Positions 1 through 5,479 of a stretch of DNA of 5,783 nucleotides are shown here, one piece after another (positions within the stretch are counted from its first letter, which is position 1; every line of letters begins with the position of its first letter). Below the pieces are notes generated by a model. It searched no databases. It saw nothing but the letters and a program-made list of their open reading frames with translations, and was not told the origin of the DNA. Source of the DNA: an uncultured Traorella sp. (lineage in GTDB: Bacteria > Bacillota_I > Bacilli_A > Erysipelotrichales > Erysipelotrichaceae); the NCBI GenBank assembly GCA_945938205.1, contig CAMEUL010000105.1, positions 1 to 5,783 on the forward strand, read 5' to 3'. The position numbers and the translations under genes are program-made.

Positions 1-800
1 CCATAAAAAATACGATGGCCATCTTTTTCATTTTTCATACAACGAGCCATTAGCGGTGATTGAGTCGCATGGAAACCGGAAACGGCTCCACAAGCAATTG
101 AAATAAACAGATAAGGGAAAATAGATTTTCCATCCACATGTGGATTTGTAAACTGAAATTCAGGAATCTGTGTGAATGAGCCATTTAAGATCATTCCCCC
201 AATAATACCGATAGCCATTACAAATAGAGAGATACCAAAGATCGGATAAATTCGAGCGATTATCTTGTCAATCGGTAAAAGAGTCGCCAAGAGATAATAG
301 ATCAAGATCACAACGATCCAGATCCAGCGATTCATTCCTGTCAAAGAGGCCAAAAGATCTGCCGGCGAAGATACAAACACTACACCGACCAAAAGCAACA
401 GCAGCAGTGAAAACACCAGCATGAAACGAAAAGCCTGTTTTCCCAGATTTTCTTTCACAAGTTCACTAACACTAGCGCCATTGGATCTTTCTGACATCAT
501 ACCAATCATAAAATCATGAACAGCTCCGCCAAACACACATCCCAAAGCAATCCATAAGAAAGCACTAGGCCCCCACATGGCTCCTGCAATAGCCCCAAAG
601 ATAGGTCCTGTTCCTGCAATATTCAAAAATTGAATTAAAAAGGCTTTCCATGTAGGCAATTCAACATAATCCACACCATCCGCCAATTTTACTGCAGGCG
701 TTTCATGATTTGGATCCGAACCAAAAATACGGTCTGCAATCTTGCCATATATGAAATAACCAAATATAAGAACAAGTGCAGCCATTAGAAATGTTATCAT
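1..800 (-). CDS. cstA: CstA-family carbon starvation protein (peptide/pyruvate transporter), C-terminus cut by window edge
   Basis: This is a polytopic inner-membrane transporter of the CstA family. Characterised members import peptides or pyruvate during carbon limitation. The 266 visible codons start at ATG 798-800, preceded by AAGGAGG (808-814) seven bases upstream, so the start is secure. Family signatures are clear. Residues 60-75 carry the NIAGTGPIFG block, 91-100 GGAVHDFMIG, 173-189 the TLLPIDKIIARIYPIFG block, and 242-256 GFHATQSPLMARCMK. Hydrophobic segments lie at about 1-17, 78-93, 124-145, 158-176, 185-205 and 228-242. The stop lies beyond the left edge. Gram-positive members are often near 480-500 residues against about 700 in E. 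coli, so roughly half may be present. The gene follows the metG terminator and is probably transcribed separately. The substrate cannot be decided from this part. Confidence 0.93.
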   Translation of the reverse strand, partial: MITFLMAALVLIFGYFIYGKIADRIFGSDPNHETPAVKLADGVDYVELPTWKAFLIQFLNIAGTGPIFGAIAGAMWGPSAFLWIALGCVFGGAVHDFMIGMMSERSNGASVSELVKENLGKQAFRFMLVFSLLLLLLVGVVFVSSPADLLASLTGMNRWIWIVVILIYYLLATLLPIDKIIARIYPIFGISLFVMAIGIIGGMILNGSFTQIPEFQFTNPHVDGKSIFPYLFISIACGAVSGFHATQSPLMARCMKNEKDGHRIFY

Positions 801-820
801 AAGCATTCCTCCTTGATTTG

Positions 821-829
821 ATGATAGCA
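821..829 (-). promoter_or_regulatory. possible extended -10 promoter for cstA
   Basis: Reading on the minus strand, TGC-TATCAT matches the extended -10 pattern TGnTATAAT with one mismatch in the hexamer. There is no good -35 hexamer 16-18 bases upstream. A start here would give a very short leader that begins almost at the ribosome binding site, so this is a weak call. No better promoter was found between the metG terminator and cstA. Confidence 0.3.
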
Positions 830-886
830 CTCACCATAATCGAAATTTGACGAATGCAAGAACACTCTATTTTTATTCTGATGTAT

Positions 887-902
887 TATTTCCCTGGAAA
901 TA
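887..902. repeat. perfect 7-bp inverted repeat upstream of cstA
   Basis: The arms TATTTCC and GGAAATA are perfectly complementary and separated by CT. The repeat sits in the metG-cstA intergenic stretch, about 85 bases before the cstA start and outside the metG terminator. It could be an operator for a dimeric regulator or a small RNA hairpin. There is no U-tract, so it is unlikely to be a terminator. It does not match the cre consensus. Confidence 0.4.
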
Positions 903-926
903 TAAAACTTTACGATCAATTACCAC

Positions 927-956
927 AGACAAAAGAAAAGTCGCTTTCGCGACTTT
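927..956 (-). terminator. Rho-independent terminator of metG
   Basis: On the minus strand an 8-bp perfect stem (AAAGTCGC / GCGACTTT, 937-956) closes a GAAA tetraloop of the stable GNRA class. It is followed by TCTTTTGTCT, an interrupted U-rich tail. The stem overlaps the last bases of the metG stop codon. It separates metG from cstA. Confidence 0.82.
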
Positions 957-2301
957 ATCTTACAATGCTTCCGTTAGGCAAATCACAAAGGGCCAGTGCC
1001 AATTCTTCATCATTTGGCGTTTCTCCAACTAAGATCATTCCTTGGCTTTCAACACCGCGAAGTTTTGCTGGTTTGAGATTTGTCACAACAATGACTTTCT
1101 TGCCTTTCATATCTTCAGGTGTAAAGTGTGTGGCAATACCGCTCACGATCTGACGGACATCTCCGTGTCCTACATCGATCTGTGAAACCAAAAGCTTATC
1201 AGCCTTTGGATGCTTTTCACAGGACAGAACTTCTCCCACCTTGAGTTCAATTTTCGAGAAATCATCAAACGTGATTTCTTCTTTCTTTTCTTCAGGTTTT
1301 TCTTCTTTTACAGGTTTGTTCTGTGCAGATAATTCTTTTTCAATTCTTTCCATCATTTCTTTTTCATCAATACGAGCAAAAAGATTTTCTGGATTTTCCA
1401 CAACTTTTTCAGTATTCAGATGTCCAAAGCTTTCAAGACTGTCCAAACTTCTTTCTGATGTATTCAACTGATCCAGGATCTTTTCTGCTGTTTCAGGAAT
1501 GAATGACTGCAAGAGCACAGCTGCAAAACGAATGCCTTCCAAAAGGTTATACATTACAGTAGCTAGACGATCCTGTTTGCTTTCATCTTTTGCCAGTACC
1601 CAAGGTGCTGTTTCATCAATGTATTTGTTGCAGCGCTTGAGAAGTGTAAAGATTTCTTCCACAGCTTCTCCAACACGAACCTGATCCATCTTTTCTTCAA
1701 CTTTTTTAGGAGTCGCCAGTGCCAGAGAAATCAGTTCTTCATCCACGGCTTCTCTGCAACCCGGATTTTCAACCTTTCCATTAAAGTATTTATTGCTCAT
1801 GGAAATTGAACGTTTCACCAGATTTCCCAAAACATTGGCTAAATCAGAATTGCATCTTTCGATCAACAGTTCCCATGTAATGGAACCATCCTGCGCAAAT
1901 GGCATTTCGTGCAAACAGAAATAACGCACGGCATCAACACCAAAGAATTTCACCAGATCTTCCGCATAAATCACATTTCCTTTTGATTTGCTCATCTTGC
2001 CATCACCGATCAACAACCATGGATGTCCAAATACTTTCTTTGGGAGAGGCACATCTAAAGCCATAAGCATGATTGGCCAGTAAATGGTATGGAAACGAAC
2101 AATGTCTTTTCCAATAATATGAATATCTGCAGGCCAGTATTTTTTATATTTTTCTCCATGATTTCCATCTACGTCATAGCCAAGTCCGGTAATGTAGTTA
2201 CTTAAAGCATCGATCCACACGTAGACAACATGTTTTGGATCAAAATCTACAGGAATTCCCCATGTGAAAGAAGTACGGGATACACAAAGATCCTGTAATC
2301 C
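955..2301 (-). CDS. metG: metG 3' part: KMSKS, anticodon-binding and tRNA-binding domains
   Basis: Homology starts at GLQDL (position 2301) with no start codon there. The first possible start is GTG at 2218-2220, which has no convincing ribosome binding site and would lose part of the fold. The VYVWIDALSNY block spans about 2226-2194 and KMSKS lies at about 1984-1998. The helical anticodon-binding domain follows, with a NKYIDETAPWVLAK segment. A charged Lys/Glu linker then leads to the C-terminal EMAPII/Trbp111-like OB-fold domain (about 955-1278), which contains SGIATHFTPEDMKGKK and VTNLKPAKLRGVESQGM. That domain aids dimerisation and tRNA binding. The sequence shows no sign of decay, which argues against an old pseudogene. 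Confidence 0.85.
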   Translation of the reverse strand, partial: GLQDLCVSRTSFTWGIPVDFDPKHVVYVWIDALSNYITGLGYDVDGNHGEKYKKYWPADIHIIGKDIVRFHTIYWPIMLMALDVPLPKKVFGHPWLLIGDGKMSKSKGNVIYAEDLVKFFGVDAVRYFCLHEMPFAQDGSITWELLIERCNSDLANVLGNLVKRSISMSNKYFNGKVENPGCREAVDEELISLALATPKKVEEKMDQVRVGEAVEEIFTLLKRCNKYIDETAPWVLAKDESKQDRLATVMYNLLEGIRFAAVLLQSFIPETAEKILDQLNTSERSLDSLESFGHLNTEKVVENPENLFARIDEKEMMERIEKELSAQNKPVKEEKPEEKKEEITFDDFSKIELKVGEVLSCEKHPKADKLLVSQIDVGHGDVRQIVSGIATHFTPEDMKGKKVIVVTNLKPAKLRGVESQGMILVGETPNDEELALALCDLPNGSIVR

Positions 2302-2864
2302 GGCTGAATAAAATCAGGATGTTCATTGTAGTATTCCACCAGTCGGTCAGCATACTTGCTCAAGCGGAAGAAATAGGCTTCTTCCTGAGCCTTATGAACA
2401 GGTCCACCACAATCCGGACACTTTCCATCCACCAACTGTGATTCTGTCCAGAAAGATTCACAAGGTGTACAATACAGACCCTCGTAACTGGATTTATAAA
2501 TATCTCCCTGGTCATACAGTTTCTTGAAGATTTTCTTTACTTGTTTTTCATGATCCTCATCTGTTGTACGAATGAATTTGTCATAACTTGTATTCATGAG
2601 ATCCCAGTTGGCTTTAATTTTGCCTGCAACCTCATCCACAAATTCTTTCGGTGTGATTCCTCTTGCTTTTGCTTTTTCTTCAATTTTTTGTCCATGCTCA
2701 TCGGTTCCTGTCTGAAAAAATACATCATAACCCTGAGCTCTTTTGTAACGGGCAATCGCATCACTTAATACAATTTCATAAGTATTTCCAATATGAGGTC
2801 TACCGGATGTATAAGCAATGGCTGTCGTAATGTAATACGGTTTTTTCTCACAATTCTTGCACAT
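2247..2864 (-). CDS. metG: metG 5' part: catalytic N-terminus of methionyl-tRNA synthetase
   Basis: This part gives 205 codons from ATG 2864, the last ones out of frame. It carries the first half of the Rossmann fold with the HIGH-type motif as HIGN (residues 24-27) and the TGTDEHGQK block (52-60). The connective-peptide zinc knuckle has two CxxC pairs, CTPC (132-135) and CPDC (149-152); this is the one-zinc type, unlike B. subtilis MetRS, which lacks these cysteines. Authentic homology ends at FIQP (185-188, about position 2301). The following 17 residues, starting DYRIF, are a frame-shifted reading of the downstream sequence. Alone, this product lacks KMSKS and the anticodon-binding domain and would not be an active synthetase. 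Confidence 0.85.
   Translation of the reverse strand: MCKNCEKKPYYITTAIAYTSGRPHIGNTYEIVLSDAIARYKRAQGYDVFFQTGTDEHGQKIEEKAKARGITPKEFVDEVAGKIKANWDLMNTSYDKFIRTTDEDHEKQVKKIFKKLYDQGDIYKSSYEGLYCTPCESFWTESQLVDGKCPDCGGPVHKAQEEAYFFRLSKYADRLVEYYNEHPDFIQPDYRIFVYPVLLSHGEFL
2293..2312 (-). other. metG: frameshift/deletion junction in metG
   Basis: On the minus strand the bases read ATT CAG CCG GAT TAC. Homology upstream requires the frame ending ...FIQP; homology downstream requires GGA TTA CAG (GLQ), so G2301 would have to be used in both frames. In B. subtilis MetRS (from memory) 14 residues, ESRKNEMINNFIKP, lie between FIQP and GLEDL. Their loss plus one base implies about 43 missing bases, with the breakpoints in FI(Q/K)P repeats. 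The size is inferred by homology. Confidence 0.8.
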
Positions 2865-2872
2865 ATGTTTTT

Positions 2873-2877
2873 CCTCC
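2873..2877 (-). promoter_or_regulatory. metG ribosome binding site (decides the start)
   Basis: GGAGG lies eight bases upstream of ATG 2864 and directly after the leader terminator's U-tract. This places translation start after the T-box and excludes the in-frame ATG at 2900, which falls inside the terminator hairpin loop region. Confidence 0.85.
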
Positions 2878-2880
2878 AAT

Positions 2881-2912
2881 AAAATAAAAGATTTCGCCAA
2901 AGGACGAAATCT
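2881..2912 (-). terminator. T-box-controlled terminator upstream of metG
   Basis: An 8-bp perfect stem (AGATTTCG / CGAAATCT, 2889-2912) is followed by TTTTATTTT. The stem uses TTTCG and the loop holds CCTTT, both needed by the competing antiterminator, so the two folds are mutually exclusive. Uncharged tRNA-Met should favour read-through into metG. Confidence 0.9.
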
Positions 2913-3091
2913 CGTGGTACCACCTTTATTCGTGCAACATGCACCTTAAACACTTAACGCGTGCAACGTCTTTTTCTAACGATTCGAAAAAGCGGTTCAG
3001 AAACCATCTTCATCTGATCCCTCATGCAGATTTCCACCCTTCTCTGCTCTCTATCTTTTAAAATCAGACTACTCTTTTCGTCATAACCTTT
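2889..3091 (-). ncRNA. T-box leader, methionine-type (AUG specifier)
   Basis: This is a tRNA-sensing transcription-antitermination leader. The T-box core AGGTGGTACCACG lies at 2913-2925; its UGGU bulge complements the ACCA 3' end of uncharged tRNA, fitting discriminator A of tRNA-Met. The antiterminator forms from AAAGG (2924-2928) with CCTTT (2899-2903) and an inner ACGA/TCGT helix. Stem I shows GGTT (3085-3088) facing AACC, the AGUA (3070-3073) and GAA (3009-3011) sides of the specifier-loop motif, and helix GTCTGAT/ATCAGAT (3063-3069 with 3012-3018). The specifier is best read as AUG at 3005-3007; another ATG at 3011-3013 overlaps that helix and is less likely. An AGAGAGC segment typical of distal stem I is present. 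A 7-bp stem III hairpin occupies 2970-2992. Confidence 0.93.
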
Positions 3092-3097
3092 GTATTT

Positions 3098-3126
3098 ATT
3101 ATAGGGGATATTTCACTATTGTTCAA
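3098..3126 (-). promoter_or_regulatory. metG promoter
   Basis: TTGAAC (3121-3126) and a perfect TATAAT (3098-3103) are 17 bases apart, a sigma-A-type promoter. Transcription would start near 3091, just before T-box stem I. The -35 hexamer overlaps the last codons of the upstream RDD-PHP gene. No terminator separates the two genes. Confidence 0.85.
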
Positions 3127-4543
3127 CTCTTTTTAAATGATCGATCAAAATTCTGATCAGCTTTTCATATTTCATGGAAGCTTTTGAATCACCAATCTGA
3201 ATCATCAGTCCATTATCACCATACGTATCCGATCCACAGCTGACATAACAGTTTTTGTGACGGACAACTTCCAGATAACGTTTCACGTCCTGTTCTTCAT
3301 GATAGCTGGAGAAAACTTCTAATCCATCAATTCCCTGATCCATCATTCTCTCAAGCAGTTCCACATCATCTCCACATACACGTTTTGGATATGCCAAGAC
3401 TGCCTTACCACCTGTTTTGTGAATCAGATCAAGAACATCCTCAAGCTTTAAAACACTCTTCTTGATATAACATGATTTCCCCGGTGCAAATAAATCCATA
3501 TATAAATGACGATATCCTGCACCCTTTTCCTCTTTATAAGGTTTCAGGAAATGAAGATTTTCGAACAATGGATTTTCCAGCACTTCCTGAACGATCATCT
3601 CTCCTGTCACAATACCGTTTGAATTTAGATTGATCATCTTATGGGTATTCAGTTCAATGCCACTCGCTTCTTTAAATTTTTCGATACGATTAAGCGAAGC
3701 TTCACGCTGTGTTTTGATATATTCATTTCCCAGCTGTACATAAACAGGATCCTTATAATTGATTCCATACCCCAAGATCGTACATGGATATCCTTCATAT
3801 TCACATTCCATTTCAATTCCGGAAATATAGGAAATTCCATAAGGCTTGCTTAATACTTCAGCTTCATAATTTGCTTTCACACTGTACAGATCCGTGATAC
3901 TTACCACTTCAACACCCAGTTTTTTTGCTTTCTGAAAGATTTCTTCAACAGAATCCATCCCATTCAGAGAGTGTTTGGAATGAACATGCAAATCATAATG
4001 ATAGAAGGATTCATTTTTGAAAGGGACGTTGAACGGTTCTTCCCGAGGTTCTTCTTTTTTTTTCTCAACAACCTTTGTTTCTTGCACACGCTGAACTACC
4101 GGTCTTGTATGGCAGATAAAGTCAGGAATGCCTCGATCATACTTATCTAACAGCATGACGATCAGATTCAACAGTAAATACACAGGAATAGCAGCACCAT
4201 AGAATATGAATGAACATCCTAATATGACAATGCCCCCAATGAATTCTCTCAATGCCTGCTGGACACCTTTTGCTGATTTTCCTTTCATATCGATGATCTT
4301 AATATCAAAGACAGTTTGTCCAAATGTTTTTCCATAAATCAAAGTAATTAACGGATTTGTGACACAGAAAGACACCACAATCACGTAAAGGATGACTTCA
4401 TCCAAAAAGGTCATCACTTTCGAAGGAAGAAATCCTGCCAGCACGATCAACACGATCAAATCCCACACCAGAATAGGAAGAAGCGTTATGATCAAATCTG
4501 TTGTGGCTGACATGAATCTTGAAAATATATCTTTTTTCTTCAT
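3116..4543 (-). CDS. RDD-family membrane domain fused to a PHP-type domain with degenerate metal ligands
   Basis: This encodes a 475-residue membrane protein of unknown function. Residues 1-150 fit the RDD family: R9-x6-D16 near the N-terminus, a GKTFGQTVFDIKIID block at 71-85, DRGIPDFICHTRP at 136-148, and hydrophobic segments at about 17-39, 50-70 and 102-132. A charged Lys/Glu linker (about 151-178) leads to a PHP phosphoesterase-like domain (about 183-470). HVH (186-188), GIEME (242-246) and GSD (437-439) are kept. The usual TDHD reads TDLY (217-220), the His before LGYG is Thr255, LAHP reads LAYP (383-386), and GSDxHG reads GSDTYG (437-442). Classical metal-dependent phosphoesterase activity is therefore doubtful. 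ATG 4543 has AAGGGA nine bases upstream and a promoter just ahead. An in-frame ATG at 4597 overlaps the parB stop but lacks a good RBS. Confidence 0.85.
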   Translation of the reverse strand: MKKKDIFSRFMSATTDLIITLLPILVWDLIVLIVLAGFLPSKVMTFLDEVILYVIVVSFCVTNPLITLIYGKTFGQTVFDIKIIDMKGKSAKGVQQALREFIGGIVILGCSFIFYGAAIPVYLLLNLIVMLLDKYDRGIPDFICHTRPVVQRVQETKVVEKKKEEPREEPFNVPFKNESFYHYDLHVHSKHSLNGMDSVEEIFQKAKKLGVEVVSITDLYSVKANYEAEVLSKPYGISYISGIEMECEYEGYPCTILGYGINYKDPVYVQLGNEYIKTQREASLNRIEKFKEASGIELNTHKMINLNSNGIVTGEMIVQEVLENPLFENLHFLKPYKEEKGAGYRHLYMDLFAPGKSCYIKKSVLKLEDVLDLIHKTGGKAVLAYPKRVCGDDVELLERMMDQGIDGLEVFSSYHEEQDVKRYLEVVRHKNCYVSCGSDTYGDNGLMIQIGDSKASMKYEKLIRILIDHLKRVEQ

Positions 4544-4565
4544 TGCATCACATCCCTTTTTTCTT

Positions 4566-4594
4566 ATTATAGACGATTCTATCGAACATTCCAA
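4566..4594 (-). promoter_or_regulatory. promoter for the RDD-PHP gene
   Basis: TTGGAA (4589-4594) and a perfect TATAAT (4566-4571) are 17 bases apart. The predicted start near 4559 leaves a leader of about 16 bases containing AAGGGA (4553-4558) before ATG 4543. This promoter supports the downstream start codon, since the longer frame from 4597 would include the promoter within coding sequence. Confidence 0.7.
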
Positions 4595-4596
4595 CA

Positions 4597-5478
4597 TTAT
4601 TCATCCAAACAATCCAATATTTCCAGGATCCTATTCAGATCATCCACACCATGATACTGGATCACGATCTGTTTTGGATCCACTTGAACTTTTGTCTGGA
4701 ATTTATCCTGAAGTCGATGGCTTAGTTCTTCATATACAGGATCCTTTTCTTCTGTTTTCTTTTTGACTTTTGGCTGAGACAGTGTCTTGACAAGCTGTTC
4801 CACCTTGCGAACACTGAGTTTTTCTTTTATAGCCTGTTTTGCGAGAAGAATCATATCCTCTTCATTTTCCACAGCCAGCAGTGCACGAACATGTCCCATT
4901 GACAATTGACCTTCAAGCACCATTTTCTGAATTTCTGACGGCAGTTTCAACAGACGCAACATGTTGGTCACATGTTCACGGCTTTTCCCGATACGTTTGG
5001 CTAATTGCTCCTGTGTCATATTCAGCTTTTCGATGATTTTCTGATATCCTTGTGCTTCTTCAATGGCATTGAGATCTTCACGCTGCACATTTTCTAACAA
5101 AGCAATTTCCATCATGGCTTCATCATCAAAATCCACCAGGATAGCCGGAATGGTTTTCTGATTGGCAAGTTTTGAAGCACGTAAACGTCTTTCACCGGCA
5201 ATCAGTTCATATCCCTGAATACTTTTCTTCACCAAAATAGGTGTAAATACACCATGAATGGCAATAGAATCTGCCAGTTCCTGAAGTTTCTTTTCATCAA
5301 ACTGTTTTCTTGGCTGATATGGATTTGGTTTGATTTCATCTACATTGATTTCAAGGCGACTTCCCGTTTCCACTTTTCCGTTTTGAATGTCATCCAAAAG
5401 AGTGTCAATGTTATCACCGAATATGGCTGTAAGCCCTGCGGCTTCCAGTCCTTTTCCCAATTTGTTCTGCTTTGCCAT
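4597..5478 (-). CDS. parB: ParB/Spo0J chromosome-partitioning protein
   Basis: ParB binds parS near the origin, spreads as a CTP-dependent clamp, loads SMC and stimulates ParA. The 293-residue length is normal. The N-terminal KLGKGLEAAG segment (6-15) matches the basic GKGL peptide that contacts ParA. The ParB/Srx-type CTPase domain holds NPYQPR (52-57), GERRLRAS (95-102) and ENVQRE (129-134). A helix-turn-helix follows at about 154-180 (TQEQLAKRIGKSREHVTNML), then a linker rich in Lys/Glu (235-246) and a C-terminal dimerisation domain (about 247-293). The start ATG 5478 is preceded by AAGGAGGAG, part of which lies in the last parA codons. It follows parA after one base, so the pair is co-transcribed. 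No full parS site is visible in this window. Confidence 0.97.
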   Translation of the reverse strand: MAKQNKLGKGLEAAGLTAIFGDNIDTLLDDIQNGKVETGSRLEINVDEIKPNPYQPRKQFDEKKLQELADSIAIHGVFTPILVKKSIQGYELIAGERRLRASKLANQKTIPAILVDFDDEAMMEIALLENVQREDLNAIEEAQGYQKIIEKLNMTQEQLAKRIGKSREHVTNMLRLLKLPSEIQKMVLEGQLSMGHVRALLAVENEEDMILLAKQAIKEKLSVRKVEQLVKTLSQPKVKKKTEEKDPVYEELSHRLQDKFQTKVQVDPKQIVIQYHGVDDLNRILEILDCLDE

Positions 5479-5479
5479 T

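Larger units (their letters stand above)
955..2864 (-). pseudogene. metG: methionyl-tRNA synthetase gene, interrupted by a frameshift/deletion
   Basis: MetRS charges tRNA-Met with methionine in the cytoplasm and is essential for initiation and elongation. The whole gene is recognisable: HIGN and KMSKS signatures, a Cys4 zinc knuckle, an anticodon-binding helical region and a C-terminal tRNA-binding domain. The real start is ATG 2862-2864, with GGAGG at 2873-2877, eight bases upstream. The earlier in-frame ATG at 2898-2900 lies inside the leader terminator. The reading frame breaks near 2301. Upstream it runs to FIQP and then reads out of frame to a TAG at 2247-2249. Downstream, GLQDLCVSRTSFTWG continues in another frame. 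Summed, the parts encode about 636 residues, roughly 14 fewer than expected. Promoter, leader and terminator are intact, so any damage is recent or is a sequence error. Confidence 0.9.

Noticed and set aside
847..1153. Two plus-strand open frames over the metG 3' end
   Set aside because: No RBS; they run through the metG terminator and into its coding sequence in antisense, with no recognisable protein features.
2194..2220. GTG 2218-2220 as a genuine start of a separate downstream protein
   Set aside because: MetRS homology continues 27 codons upstream in the same frame with no start, so this is an internal Val codon of the YVWIDAL motif.
2293..2312. Programmed ribosomal frameshift in metG
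   Set aside because: No slippery heptamer or stimulatory structure was seen, and a shift alone would not restore the missing ~14 residues.
2865..2900. metG start at the in-frame ATG 2898-2900
   Set aside because: It lies within the T-box terminator hairpin, has no RBS, and the 12 extra residues are not MetRS-like; ATG 2864 has GGAGG at ideal spacing.
3279..3288. parS-like CGTTTCACGT
   Set aside because: Only one half matches the TGTTTCACGTGAAACA consensus; the second half (CCTGTT) does not, and it is inside the PHP coding sequence.
4392..4766. 124-codon plus-strand open frame
   Set aside because: It overlaps parB and the RDD-coding region on the opposite strand, with low-complexity Ser/Phe/His-rich translation typical of a shadow frame.
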